A stretch of 64,000 nt of DNA, taken from the NCBI RefSeq assembly GCF_900188455.1, contig NZ_FZOL01000008.1:124001-188000 (forward strand), written 5' to 3'. This DNA is from Pseudomonas japonica. Its GTDB lineage: Bacteria > Pseudomonadota > Gammaproteobacteria > Pseudomonadales > Pseudomonadaceae. Made by a program: the position numbers and the translations under genes. Of this stretch, positions 18,567-27,607 are shown one piece after another (position 1 is the first letter of the stretch; the number at the start of each line of letters is the position of its first letter). Below the pieces are notes generated by a model. It did not search any database and was not told where the DNA came from. It worked only from the letters and a program-made list of their open reading frames with translations.

Positions 18567-19442
18567 ATGCCCATGACCCACACCCTGTTCCGCGCCCTGG
18601 CGCTGGCCGGCGGCCTGTCGAGCCTGCACGCCGGCGCCGCCGACCTCAATGCCCGCGACTTCTTCGGCGCCCCGTCCGGCACCAGCCTCGGCGTGCTGTA
18701 CCTGCCGGCGACCCGCGCCGACGACTTCCACGGCCCGGCCGACAGCACCGGCAAGGCCGAGCTGAAGGTCAATGCCATGGCTTACCGCCAGGTATTCTTC
18801 ACCGACCTCTGCGGCACCCTGTGTACCCCGCAGTTCATCGTGCCCTTCGCCGATATCGAGGCGCGCCTGCCCGGCGCGGCCCGCCATCGCGGGGAAAGCG
18901 GTTTCGGCGATCCGCAGGTGGGCGGCACGCTGTTCTTCATCAATGACGCGGCGTCGCGCACCTACAGCGGCCTGCTGACCCTGATCACCCTGCCGGTCGG
19001 CGAGTACCACGCGCAGAACCCCGACGTGTCGCCGGGCGCCAACCGCTGGGGCGCGACCTTCGTCTACAACTACACCCAGGGCATCGGCGAGAAGTGGGTG
19101 CTGGAAGCCAACCTCGAAGCCCAGCTCTACGGCAAGAACGACGACTACTTCGGCAGCGACCTGAAACAGGATCCGCTGTACCGCCTGCAGGCCTTCGCCT
19201 CCTACGACTTCACCCCCGCCACCTATGGCGCCCTGCGCCTGATCCACGCCGACGGCGGCGAACTGCGCATCGACGACCGGCGCATCGACGACACCCACAA
19301 GCGCTACACCCAGGTCGGCTTCGAGGTGGGTCACTGGCTGGATAAGCAGAACCAGCTGATGTTCAGCCTTTCGCAGAACGTCGCCACCGACAACGGCTAC
19401 CACGGCACCGATGCGCTTTTGCGTCTGGTGCATGTGTTCTGA
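18567..19442 (+). CDS. Outer-membrane protein, phenol/MetA-degradation (PF13557) type
   Basis: 291 residues with an N-terminal signal peptide (cleavage near LHAGAA-D) and a beta-rich body ending in Phe (LLRLVHVF), as expected of an outer-membrane barrel. Motifs GFGDPQVGGTLFF, LPVGEYH, GANRWGATFVYNYTQGIG and YTQVGFEVGHWLDKQNQL are typical of the SphA/MetA-pathway transporter-like family often found in catabolic operons. The start is the ATG at 18567 after AAGAAGAGAC; 18573 is possible. First of three genes (with an MFS carrier and an HDAC-like amidohydrolase) probably expressed together. Confidence 0.8.
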   Translation: MPMTHTLFRALALAGGLSSLHAGAADLNARDFFGAPSGTSLGVLYLPATRADDFHGPADSTGKAELKVNAMAYRQVFFTDLCGTLCTPQFIVPFADIEARLPGAARHRGESGFGDPQVGGTLFFINDAASRTYSGLLTLITLPVGEYHAQNPDVSPGANRWGATFVYNYTQGIGEKWVLEANLEAQLYGKNDDYFGSDLKQDPLYRLQAFASYDFTPATYGALRLIHADGGELRIDDRRIDDTHKRYTQVGFEVGHWLDKQNQLMFSLSQNVATDNGYHGTDALLRLVHVF

Positions 19443-19458
19443 CCCCGGGGAGATGAGC

Positions 19459-20622
19459 ATGACCACCGACTCCAAACCGCTGTCCGCCGCCCGGCCCCAG
19501 GCCTCGGCGCAACTGGCCCTGCTCGCGGCCATCGTGCTGTTCGCCGCGATCACCCCGACCATCCTCATGACCGCGCCGGCCGTGGCCGCGCAACTGGCCA
19601 CGCAATGGCAGCTCGGTCCGGCGCAGATCGGCGACCTATTCTCCGCCGAACTGGGCGCCATGAGCCTGGCCACCCTGCCCGCGTTCTACTGGCTCAAGCG
19701 CGTCGACTGGCGCCGCGCGGCGCTGCTCGCCGGGGTCGCTTTCATCGCCGCCAACCTGCTGTCGATCTGGGCCAGCGGCTATTCCACCCTGCTCGCCCTG
19801 CGTTTCTGCAGCGCCCTGGCCGGCGGCTCGCTGATGATCGTGTGCCTGTCCAGCGCCGCCTCCACGGCCAACCCCAGCCGGGTCTACGGCCTCTGGGTGA
19901 TGGGCCAGCTGGTGGTCGGGGCGATCGGCCTGAGCGTGTTGCCGCGCCTGTTCGAGCACTACGGCCTGGCGGCCTGCTACCTGCTGCTGGCCCTGCTGAT
20001 GGCGCTGTTCCTGCCACTGGCACGGTACTTCCCGCGGGGCGCGCCGGTCACCGCACAGGCCGGCGAGGCAGCGGCGCCGCTGGCCAAAGGCAAGGTCGCC
20101 CTGGGCATTCTCGGCATCCTGGCTTTCTACATCAGCCTCAGCGGAGTCTGGACCTTCATCGGCGCCATCAGCGCCGGCGCGGGCATCGCCGCCGAGGCCA
20201 GCGGCGAGGTGCTGGCCATCGCCACGGTGATGGGCATCGTCGGCGCCGGCTGCGCCTCGCTGATCGGCGACCGCCTGCCGCGCGGGCTGCTGTTGCTGCT
20301 GGGCTACGGCCTGATGATCGGTTCGCTGCTGCTGTTGCTCGGCCAGCCGCCCCTGGCGCGCCTGGCCCTGGCGGCGCTGGCCTTCAAGTTCACCTGGACC
20401 TTCATCCTGCCGCTGATCCTCGCCTGCCTGGCCGACCTCGACCGCTCCGGCAAGCTGATGAATGCCTCCAACCTGGTGATCGGCGGCGGCCTGGCCATCG
20501 GCCCGGCGATCGCCGGACGCCTGATCGAAAGCAGCGGCGGCTTCCAGCCACTGCTGATCGGCGCCGCCGTCACCACCCTCACCTCCCTGCTGCTGATCCT
20601 CGGCTGCCGTCGCGGCGCCTGA
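19459..20622 (+). CDS. MFS transporter
   Basis: 387-residue inner-membrane protein with about 12 hydrophobic helices, fitting a major facilitator. The first helix spans about 15-40, and a basic cytoplasmic loop with the MFS-like FYWLKRVDWRRAALL follows helix 2. The start at 19459 is set by GGGGAG ending seven bases upstream; an ATG at 19453 is too close to it. It lies 16 bp after the outer-membrane gene and 35 bp before the amidohydrolase, so the three are likely one transcript. By context the substrate is an acetylated amine or amide; sequence alone does not show it. Confidence 0.85.
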   Translation: MTTDSKPLSAARPQASAQLALLAAIVLFAAITPTILMTAPAVAAQLATQWQLGPAQIGDLFSAELGAMSLATLPAFYWLKRVDWRRAALLAGVAFIAANLLSIWASGYSTLLALRFCSALAGGSLMIVCLSSAASTANPSRVYGLWVMGQLVVGAIGLSVLPRLFEHYGLAACYLLLALLMALFLPLARYFPRGAPVTAQAGEAAAPLAKGKVALGILGILAFYISLSGVWTFIGAISAGAGIAAEASGEVLAIATVMGIVGAGCASLIGDRLPRGLLLLLGYGLMIGSLLLLLGQPPLARLALAALAFKFTWTFILPLILACLADLDRSGKLMNASNLVIGGGLAIGPAIAGRLIESSGGFQPLLIGAAVTTLTSLLLILGCRRGA

Positions 20623-20657
20623 GCAGCCTTCCCCTACCCTGGAAAAACGGAACCACC

Positions 20658-21764
20658 ATGAGCCGAAACACTGCCTTCTTCTTCGACGAACTGAGCCTCT
20701 GGCACAGCGCCGGCCTGCATGCCCTGACCCTGCCCGTAGGCGGTTGGGTGCAGCCGCCCACCGCCGCCGGGCATGCCGAATCGCCGGAAACCAAACGGCG
20801 CCTGAAAAGCCTGCTGGACGTTTCCGGCCTGAGCCGCCAGCTGCAGGTGCGCGGTGCCGCGCCCGCCAGCGAGGACGACCTGCTGCGCGTGCATACGCCC
20901 GGCTATCTGCAGCGCTTCAAGGCCCTCAGCGATGCCGGTGGCGGCGAGCTGGGCCAGCATGCGCCGATCGGTCCGGGCAGCTACGAGATCGCCAGGCTGT
21001 CCGCCGGCCTGGCCATGGCCGCGGTGGACGCGGTGCTCGCCGGCGAGGTGGACAACGCCTACTCGCTGTCACGCCCGCCGGGGCATCACTGCCTGGCCGA
21101 TGGCGCCATGGGCTTCTGCTTCCTCGCCAATATCGCCATCGCCATCGAGGCGGCCCAGGCCCGTCGCGGCCTGGGCAAGGTGGCGGTGATCGACTGGGAC
21201 GTGCACCACGGCAACGGCACCCAGGCGATCTTCGAAGAGCGTGCCGACGTGCTGACCATCTCCCTGCACCAGGACGGCTGCTTTCCGCCCGGCTACAGCG
21301 GCGAGGAGGATCGCGGCCGTGGCGCGGGGCTGGGGGCGAACATCAACATCCCGCTGCCGCCGGGCAGTGGCCACGATGCGTATATCCACGCGATGGAGCG
21401 TATCGTGGTGCCGGCGCTGGAGCGTTTCGAGCCGGAGCTGATCATCGTCGCCTGCGGCTACGACGCCAACGCGGTGGACCCGCTGGCGCGGATGCTGCTG
21501 CACAGCGACTCGTTCCGCACCATGACCCGCCTGGTCCGCGAGGCCGCCGAGCGGCTGTGCCAGGGGCGCCTGGTGCTGGTGCATGAAGGCGGCTATTCGG
21601 AAGCCTACGTACCGTTCTGTGGGTTGGCGACGATCGAGGAACTGGCGGGGATCAGGACCGCGGTGGTCGATCCGATGCTGGAGTTCGTCCGGTTGCAGCA
21701 GCCGAACGAGGCGGTGACGGCGTTTCAGCGGGAGGTGGTGGAGAGGATGCAGCTGGCCTTGTAG
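20658..21764 (+). CDS. Class II histone-deacetylase-like amidohydrolase (HDAH type)
   Basis: Zinc amidohydrolase of 368 residues, close in length and motifs to bacterial HDAH. Active-site elements: tandem His in RPPGHHCLADGAMGFC, zinc ligands Asp-x-His in VIDWDVHHGNGTQ, SLHQDGCFPP, the third zinc Asp in ACGYDANAVDPLARM, and the catalytic Tyr in VHEGGYSEAYVPFCGL. In bacteria these enzymes remove acetyl or other acyl groups from small amines such as acetylpolyamines rather than from histones. Start 20658 follows GGAAAAACGGA. Last gene of the operon with the porin-like and MFS genes, suggesting import followed by deacylation. Confidence 0.92.
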   Translation: MSRNTAFFFDELSLWHSAGLHALTLPVGGWVQPPTAAGHAESPETKRRLKSLLDVSGLSRQLQVRGAAPASEDDLLRVHTPGYLQRFKALSDAGGGELGQHAPIGPGSYEIARLSAGLAMAAVDAVLAGEVDNAYSLSRPPGHHCLADGAMGFCFLANIAIAIEAAQARRGLGKVAVIDWDVHHGNGTQAIFEERADVLTISLHQDGCFPPGYSGEEDRGRGAGLGANINIPLPPGSGHDAYIHAMERIVVPALERFEPELIIVACGYDANAVDPLARMLLHSDSFRTMTRLVREAAERLCQGRLVLVHEGGYSEAYVPFCGLATIEELAGIRTAVVDPMLEFVRLQQPNEAVTAFQREVVERMQLAL

Positions 21765-21788
21765 GTGGTGGCTGGCCTGCGAAAGGCA

Positions 21789-22200
21789 TGGGTATCTGAA
21801 AACCTGGCGGAAACCGCATCAAGGCCGTCAGGTGCCTGTCTTGAGCCCTGCAGTGCCCTCAAGATCGAGCGCCGTCCGCACGGCGCTTCGCGAGCAAGCT
21901 CGCTCCCACAGTTTGTTGCAACGAACCTATGTCTGATAGACCGCCATTGACCGCTTTGTGTGTTCGACTCGATACCGAGTCGAACCCAACAGCTTTCCCG
22001 CGATACATCGCAGTAAGACAAAGGCTGAACACCCAAATCTCACAGGCCATGGCGCGTTGCAACAAACTGTGGGAGCGAGCTTGCTCGCGAAGCGCCGCGC
22101 GGGCGGCGCTCGATCTGGAGGGCGCTGCAAGACTCAAGACAGACACCTGGCGGCCTTGATGCGCCCCCCAGACAAGCCTTCGAAGATATGCAGATACCCA
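21789..22200. repeat. Long-palindromic repeat element, copy B
   Basis: The most complete copy. TGGGTATCTG at the left edge pairs with CAGATACCCA at the right. REP-like tips are GCGAGCAAGCTCGC and GCGAGCTTGCTCGC. The core contains a perfect hairpin, GTTCGACTCG-ATAC-CGAGTCGAAC, near its centre. The core is inverted relative to copies A and C. With its flanks it fills the 598-bp gap between the amidohydrolase and dkgB genes, where no coding sequence is supported. Confidence 0.9.
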
Positions 22201-22362
22201 CACCTTCCCAGGCACATCCCGTTTCACAGACACACCATCACCCAGGCCGTACCGGGGATTCATGCCCAAAACGCAAAACTCCCATTCCCCACCAGCGGTT
22301 TTTCCACCCACTCCGCGCCCGGATACTACCCTCATTCCCTGCCCATCCAATGAGGACATCCC

Positions 22363-23166
22363 ATGACGCTTCCCCTGTTCGGCCTCGGCACCTTCCGCCT
22401 CAAGGACCAGGTGGTCATCGACTCGGTCAGCCAGGCCCTGGACCTGGGCTACCGGGCCATCGACACGGCGCAGATCTACGGCAACGAGGCCGAGGTCGGC
22501 CAGGCCATCGCCGCCAGCGGCGTGCCCCGCGACCAGCTGTACCTGACCAGCAAGATCTGGACCGAGAACCTCGCGGCCGAGCGCCTGATCCCCAGCCTCG
22601 AAGAGAGCCTGCGCAAGCTGTGCACCGACCACCTCGACCTGACCCTGATCCACTGGCCCTCGCCCAACGGCGCAGTGCCGGTCGCCGAATTCATGGGCGC
22701 GCTGCTGGAGGCCCGGGCCCGTGGTCTGACCCGCGAGATCGGCGTGTCCAACTTCACCATCGAGCTGCTGCGCCAGGCCATCGCCGTGACCGGTCCCGGG
22801 CAGATCGCCAGCAACCAGATCGAACTGCACCCGTACCTGCAGAACCGCCGCCTGGTGGAATTCATGCAGAGCCAGCAAGTGGCCGTGACCTCGTACATGA
22901 CCCTGGGCTACGGCAAGGTCCTGGAAGACCCGCTGATCAAGGAAATCGCCGCGCAGCACAACGCCACCCCGGCGCAGATCACCCTGGCCTGGGCCATGCA
23001 ACTGGGCTACGCGGTGATCCCGTCCTCGACCCGGCGGGACAACCTGGCCAGCAACCTCAAGGCCGTCGGCCTGCGCCTGAGCGACACGGACATGGCCCGC
23101 ATCGCCACGCTGGACAGCGGCCTGCGCCTGACCGACCCGGCCGGACTGGCGCCGCGCTGGGACTGA
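22363..23166 (+). CDS. dkgB: 2,5-didehydrogluconate reductase (aldo/keto reductase DkgB)
   Basis: NADPH-dependent aldo/keto reductase of 267 residues, the same length as E. coli DkgB. The catalytic tetrad fits: Asp-50 region ([14 protein letters not shown] with Tyr), Lys in [10 protein letters not shown] and His in [10 protein letters not shown]. Further family motifs are [38 protein letters not shown] and [11 protein letters not shown]. It reduces 2,5-diketo-gluconate and short-chain carbonyls such as methylglyoxal. Start 22363 follows TGAGGA. It ends one base before the convergent DUF2790 gene. Confidence 0.92.
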   Translation: MTLPLFGLGTFRLKDQVVIDSVSQALDLGYRAIDTAQIYGNEAEVGQAIAASGVPRDQLYLTSKIWTENLAAERLIPSLEESLRKLCTDHLDLTLIHWPSPNGAVPVAEFMGALLEARARGLTREIGVSNFTIELLRQAIAVTGPGQIASNQIELHPYLQNRRLVEFMQSQQVAVTSYMTLGYGKVLEDPLIKEIAAQHNATPAQITLAWAMQLGYAVIPSSTRRDNLASNLKAVGLRLSDTDMARIATLDSGLRLTDPAGLAPRWD

Positions 23167-23167
23167 C

Positions 23168-23419
23168 TCAGCCCTGGTCGGAGCACTCTTCGGCAAGCTT
23201 CAGGTAGCGCAAGGCATGTTCCTGGCCATGGGAGTCCAGGTAGGTCATGGTCGCCTGGACCACCTTGCACTGCTGGTCGCCCGCGGGCTCGCGCAGGTCG
23301 AGGACCTTGGCGATATCCAGCGGCATGCCGTAGCGGTAGTCGACCGGGGTGGGCGTCTGCGCGGCCTGGGCGGCAGCGGACAGAAGCAGGACGGGAAGCA
23401 ACATCACACGCACTTTCAT
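23168..23419 (-). CDS. DUF2790 small exported protein
   Basis: 83-residue protein with a signal peptide (MKVRVMLLPVLLLSAAAQA, cleavage after AQA) and the DUF2790 core: VDYRYGMPLDIAKVLDL, QCKVVQATMTYLDSHGQ and YLKLAEEC, with two cysteines that could pair. The family is Pseudomonas-restricted and periplasmic, function unknown. AAGGAGA seven bases before 23419 fixes the start; the frame is open ten codons further. It abuts dkgB tail to tail. Confidence 0.85.
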   Translation of the reverse strand: MKVRVMLLPVLLLSAAAQAAQTPTPVDYRYGMPLDIAKVLDLREPAGDQQCKVVQATMTYLDSHGQEHALRYLKLAEECSDQG

Positions 23420-23570
23420 GGCGAATCTCCTTGGTTCAAGGTCATGCACCGATCTGCGCTCACATCACCCTTGAGTGTGGATTCGCCCCGCGGACTCCGT
23501 GGTTCGAGGGGATCAACGGCAGGAAAATCGGTTAACCTGACCCACCGCCCGCCCCGGAAACCGCTCCCCC

Positions 23571-25004
23571 ATGGAACTGCACATCGCCCTGCACGGCCGC
23601 AAGGACCTCGCCGAGCAGTTGTACCGGCAATTGCGCGACGGCATCGACAGCGGCCGGCTCGCCGCCGGCACGCAACTGCCGCCGACACGGCTGCTGGCCG
23701 AGCAACTGGGGGTGTCGCGCAAGACCGTGGCCGAAGCCTATTCGCGACTGAGCGCGGACAACCTGCTCAGCGGTCAGGTCGGGCGCGGCACCTTCGTCAC
23801 CCCGCAACCACTGGTCACCCCACCGAGCGCCCGCCAGGCCCCGCTGGCCAGCGCCGACAGCCTGGCCCGCTGGCGCGCGCGCGGCATTCCTATGGGCCGC
23901 TCGGCGCTGGCACAGCCATCGCGCTACGACTTCGTCGGCGGTGTATCGAGCAAGGCGCACTTCCCCTTCGATGTCTGGCGCCAGTGCAGCCAGCACGCCC
24001 TGCGCCAGTGCCAGCGCAGCACCACACGCTACGGCGATGCCCAGGGCGTGGCGGAATTGCGCGAAGCCATCGCCCGGCATATCGCCTTCGCCCGTGGCGT
24101 GCACTGCACCGCGGGCGACGTGCAGGTGTGCAACGGCGCGCAGCAGGCCCTGGACCTGATCGCCCGGGTACTGATCGAGCCGGGCTGCCGCGTGGCCATG
24201 GAAGACCCCGGCTATCCGCCGGCCAGGCACCTGTTCGAAGCCCTCGGCGCACGCATCCAGCATGTGCCGGTGGACGCCGACGGCCTGTGCGTCGACCTGA
24301 TCGAGGCCGGTGTGCGCCTGATCTACGTGACCCCGTCGCACCAGTTCCCGCTGGGCATGCCCATGGGCCTGGCGCGGCGTCACGCCCTGCTGGCGCGCGC
24401 CGCCGAACTGGGCGCGGTGATCATCGAGGACGACTACGACAGCGAGTTCCGCTACGAGGGACGTCCCACCGACGCCCTGCAGAGCCTCGACCAGCAGGGC
24501 CTGGTGGCCTACGTCGGGACCTTCTCCAAGACCGTGCTGCCGGAACTGCGCCTGGGCTATGCGGTGCTGCCGCCGGCGCTGCTGGAGCCGGTCAGGATCG
24601 CCCGGCAGTTGAGCGACTGGCACACCTCGACCCTGAGCCAGTGGACCCTGGCGCACTTCATCGGCGAAGGCCACCTGGTCAGGCATATCCGCCGCTGCCA
24701 CACGCTCTACGCGGCCCGGCGCGAGCGCATTCTGCAGCGCCTCGACGACGATCTGCAGCCATGGTTCGAGGCGGTGCCGAGCAGCGCCGGCTATCACCTC
24801 AGCGCCCTGGCCCGGGGCGCGCTGGACGTGGAGTTCGTCATCGCCCTGGCGCGCAAGGTGGAAGTCGGCCTGTATTCGCTGCGCCCGTTCTACAGCGAAG
24901 CCACGCCGCGCCCCGGTCTGCTGCTGGGCTTCGGCGCTATCGAACGGCTGGATATCGATCCGGCCCTGGACCGTCTGCGCGATACCCTGCAATCGCTCAG
25001 TTGA
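23571..25004 (+). CDS. MocR/PdxR-type GntR regulator with aminotransferase domain
   Basis: 477 residues: an N-terminal GntR winged helix (about 12-78; LYRQLRDGIDSGRLAAGTQL, LAEQLGVSRKTVAEAYSRL) and a fold-type I aminotransferase domain (about 110-470) with the PLP-lysine context YVGTFSKTVLPELRLGY and the Asp/Tyr segment IIEDDYDSEFRYEG. MocR proteins usually sense PLP or amino-acid adducts and control B6, GABA or taurine genes. It is divergent from the DUF2790 gene and overlaps the CynX-like transporter by 8 bp tail to tail. No pdx or gab gene is adjacent, so its target is open. Confidence 0.9.
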   Translation: MELHIALHGRKDLAEQLYRQLRDGIDSGRLAAGTQLPPTRLLAEQLGVSRKTVAEAYSRLSADNLLSGQVGRGTFVTPQPLVTPPSARQAPLASADSLARWRARGIPMGRSALAQPSRYDFVGGVSSKAHFPFDVWRQCSQHALRQCQRSTTRYGDAQGVAELREAIARHIAFARGVHCTAGDVQVCNGAQQALDLIARVLIEPGCRVAMEDPGYPPARHLFEALGARIQHVPVDADGLCVDLIEAGVRLIYVTPSHQFPLGMPMGLARRHALLARAAELGAVIIEDDYDSEFRYEGRPTDALQSLDQQGLVAYVGTFSKTVLPELRLGYAVLPPALLEPVRIARQLSDWHTSTLSQWTLAHFIGEGHLVRHIRRCHTLYAARRERILQRLDDDLQPWFEAVPSSAGYHLSALARGALDVEFVIALARKVEVGLYSLRPFYSEATPRPGLLLGFGAIERLDIDPALDRLRDTLQSLS

Positions 25005-26211
25005 GGGCGCCGACCGGTGTGTCGCGGGCAACCATGGCGGCGGCATAGCCACGCGGCGCGAAACGCCCGGTGACCAGCAGCATCAGCAGCACGGTGAGCG
25101 TCAGCAGGGTCCAGGAGGCCTGGAAGTCACCGCTGATATCGCGCAGCCAGCCGGTCAGGTAGGGCACCAGGCCCGTGATGATGAAACCGATGCCCTGGAC
25201 GAAGGCCGCCAGCCCGCCGGCCTGGCGCGGGTCCTTGAGGTGCTCCAGGGTCAGCGTCAGGCTCAGGCTGAAACAGGCGCCGAGGCCGAAACCGATCAGG
25301 CCGACCCACAGCCCCGGCGACAGCGCCGGATCCAGCAACAGGCCGGCGAAGCCCACCAGTTGCGCGGTCAATGCCAGCCACAGGCCCGGACGCCGGTCGG
25401 CAATCCGCCGCAACAGCAACGGCAGACCGAGGGCACCCAGCACCTGGAAGATGGTCATCAGCCCCACCAGCTCACCGCCGCCGCGGGCACTGCCGCCGAC
25501 CTGCTGATAGTAGGCCGGCAGCCAGGCCACCATGCTGGTGTAGCCGCCATTGATCAGGCCGAAGTACACCGCCAGGAGCCAGGCCCGGCGATTGCCGAAG
25601 AAGTGCCCGCCGGCAGTGCCGACACGGCCGGCGGCGCCTTCCAGGTTCGGCCCGATCAGACCGAGCAGCAACAGCGCCAGCAGCACCGGCAGCAGCCAGA
25701 CGCCCAGCCCGGCCTGCCAGTGCCCGAAATACTCGGCGACCCGTGGCCCGAGCACCGCGGCCAGGCCACCGCCACTCATCAATGCCGCCGAATACACCCC
25801 CATGGCCAGGGCCAGACGCCGGGCGAACCAGCGATTGACCAGCCCCGGCATCAGCGCCTGGACGAAAGCCACACCCAGCCCGGCCAGCACCGCACTGACG
25901 ATCAGCGCGCCGCCACTGCCCAGCAGCAGGCGCCACAGGCAGGCAAGGCCGATGGCGGCGAGGCCGAGCAGCAAGCCGCCCTGCTCGCCCAGCCAGCGCC
26001 GCAGCCACGGCTGCGCCAGCGGCACCAGGCCCATGCACAGCACCGGCAAGGCGGTGAGCAGGGCCGCCTGCTGATAACCGATGCCGGTCCCGGCGCGGAT
26101 GTCCTCCAGCAGCGGACCGATGCTGGTGAGGATCGGACGCAGGTTGAGGGTCACCGCGATGACCAGGACCATCAGCGCGGTGCCGCGCCAGCGCGAAGTC
26201 GTCTCGGTCAT
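24997..26211 (-). CDS. MFS transporter, CynX/NimT family
   Basis: 404-residue protein with 12 predicted TM helices. The N-terminal NLRPILTSIGPLLEDIR is the hallmark of the cyanate/nitroimidazole (CynX/NimT) MFS branch, and RWFARRLALAMGVYSAALMSG is the matching central motif. The start codon overlaps the stop of the upstream deaminase (ATGA, 26208-26211), so the two are translationally coupled. A carrier for the deaminase substrate or product is a reasonable inference. It overlaps the MocR gene by 8 bp at the 3' end. Confidence 0.9.
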   Translation of the reverse strand: MTETTSRWRGTALMVLVIAVTLNLRPILTSIGPLLEDIRAGTGIGYQQAALLTALPVLCMGLVPLAQPWLRRWLGEQGGLLLGLAAIGLACLWRLLLGSGGALIVSAVLAGLGVAFVQALMPGLVNRWFARRLALAMGVYSAALMSGGGLAAVLGPRVAEYFGHWQAGLGVWLLPVLLALLLLGLIGPNLEGAAGRVGTAGGHFFGNRRAWLLAVYFGLINGGYTSMVAWLPAYYQQVGGSARGGGELVGLMTIFQVLGALGLPLLLRRIADRRPGLWLALTAQLVGFAGLLLDPALSPGLWVGLIGFGLGACFSLSLTLTLEHLKDPRQAGGLAAFVQGIGFIITGLVPYLTGWLRDISGDFQASWTLLTLTVLLMLLVTGRFAPRGYAAAMVARDTPVGALN

Positions 26212-26666
26212 GCCGGGCGCACCCGCTGCCAGAGCGCATAGAGCCCCTCCTCTCCCGCCGGCTTCAGCGGCCGCAGAGGCACGGCCTGCTGCCCCGGCGC
26301 ACGCGCCATCTGCGCGTACACCGCCGCGGTGGACAGGCCGTAGGGCTCGCCTTCGGCGTTGTCATAGGCGAACCAGGCGCGCTCGATCCCGCACAGGTGC
26401 ATGGCGGCCAGGCACATCGGGCACGGATGGCCGCTGGCGTAGATCTCGCAGCCGTCCAGACGGGGCCGGCCGAGCACCTGGCTGGCCTGGCGGATCGCCT
26501 GCAGCTCGGCGTGGGCGGTGGGGTCGTTGCTGGTGTGAATCTGGTTGACCGCGCGGGCGATCACCTGGCCCTCGCGCACCAGCACCGCGCCAAAGGGCCG
26601 GCCACCGGCGTGGATGTTGTCCCGGGCCAGGGCCAGGGCTTCGCGCATGAAGGCTTCGTGGGCCAT
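26208..26666 (-). CDS. Guanine/nucleoside deaminase (CMP/dCMP-type zinc deaminase)
   Basis: 152-residue cytosolic deaminase. Zinc site: His-Ala-Glu in NDPTAHAELQAIRQA, and the two cysteines in SGHPCPMCLAAMHLCG. TSNDPTAHAE and VLGRPRLDGCEIYASG follow Bacillus GuaD closely, so guanine or a related base is the best-supported substrate; this differs from the yeast-type cytosine deaminase at 3583. CAGGAG nine bases before 26666 sets the start. It is coupled to the CynX-like carrier and divergent from a LysR regulator with a palindromic operator between them. Confidence 0.85.
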   Translation of the reverse strand: MAHEAFMREALALARDNIHAGGRPFGAVLVREGQVIARAVNQIHTSNDPTAHAELQAIRQASQVLGRPRLDGCEIYASGHPCPMCLAAMHLCGIERAWFAYDNAEGEPYGLSTAAVYAQMARAPGQQAVPLRPLKPAGEEGLYALWQRVRPA

Positions 26667-26725
26667 GTTCGACTCCTGCGGATCGGCGGACGAATGAAGC
26701 GCGATTATCCCGGGCGCCGGGTGTA

Positions 26726-26749
26726 GCATGAAATTAATTGATTTCATGC
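26726..26749. promoter_or_regulatory. Palindromic operator between deaminase and LysR genes
   Basis: Perfect 9-bp inverted repeat GCATGAAAT / ATTTCATGC with a 6-bp spacer, in a 101-bp divergent intergenic region. Its size and AT-rich character fit a LysR-type recognition site; the divergent LysR protein is the likely binder. Confidence 0.6.
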
Positions 26750-26767
26750 ATACCAGTGGATTTGCGC

Positions 26768-27607
26768 ATGCTCGACCCTCTCCTGCTCCGTGCCTTCGTC
26801 ACCGTGGTGGAAACCGGCAACTTCACCCGTGCCGGTGAACGCCTGCACCTGACCCAGTCCACCGTCAGCCAGCAGATCATTCGCCTGGAACAAAGCCTGG
26901 GCAGCCGCCTGCTCGACCGCAGCCAGCGCCAGGTGTGGCCGACCGAGGCCGGCGAACGCCTGCTCGGCTATGCCCGGCGCATCCTGCGCCTGGAGGAGGA
27001 AGCACGCCTGGCCCTGAGTCCGGCCCAGGCGCAGACCGCCCTGCGCCTGGGCGCGCCGGAGGACCTGGCCGGCGAACTGCTGACCGAAGCGCTGCGCGGT
27101 TTCATCGGCGAACGACCGCACCTGCGCCTGGAAGTGGAAAGCGGCCTGAGCAATCCGTTGTTGCACCTGTACCGCAATGGTGAGCTGGACATGCTCCTGG
27201 TCAAGCAGTGGGGTGCCGATCGCGATGCCCACGCACGCTGGAAGGAGCCGTTGTCCTGGGTGTGCAGCGCCCGCGGCCTGCTGGCCCGGGAGCCATTGCC
27301 GCTGGTGGTGTTTCCGGTGGGTGCGCTGTATCGCCAGGAAATGATCCACGCCCTGGAAAGCAGCGGGCGGCCGTGGCGGATCAGTTATTCCAGTACCAGC
27401 CTGGCCAGCCTGGGTGCGGCGGTGAGTGCGGGACTGGGGGTCAGCCTGATTCCCTCGCGGTGCGTGCTGCCGGGGCATCGGGTGCTGGGTGTGGACGACG
27501 GCTTCATGCCGGTGGAGGGGCTGGAGCTGGCGCTGTATGCGCGGGCGGGGCTGGATGAGGATGGGCTGGCGTTGCGCGAGTTGCTGGCGCGGGTTGGCTC
27601 GTCTTGA
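26768..27607 (+). CDS. LysR-family regulator, divergent from deaminase-transporter pair
   Basis: 279 residues with an N-terminal winged helix-turn-helix (about 3-62; LLLRAFVTVVETGNFTRAGE, LTQSTVSQQIIRLEQ) and a LysR effector domain (about 88-275). The DNA-binding half resembles the IciA/ArgP-YfiE group. The ATG at 26768 is chosen; the open frame back to TTG 26738 would run through the palindromic operator. Divergence from the deaminase/CynX-like pair makes control of that pair, and autoregulation, the default expectation. Confidence 0.87.
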   Translation: MLDPLLLRAFVTVVETGNFTRAGERLHLTQSTVSQQIIRLEQSLGSRLLDRSQRQVWPTEAGERLLGYARRILRLEEEARLALSPAQAQTALRLGAPEDLAGELLTEALRGFIGERPHLRLEVESGLSNPLLHLYRNGELDMLLVKQWGADRDAHARWKEPLSWVCSARGLLAREPLPLVVFPVGALYRQEMIHALESSGRPWRISYSSTSLASLGAAVSAGLGVSLIPSRCVLPGHRVLGVDDGFMPVEGLELALYARAGLDEDGLALRELLARVGSS

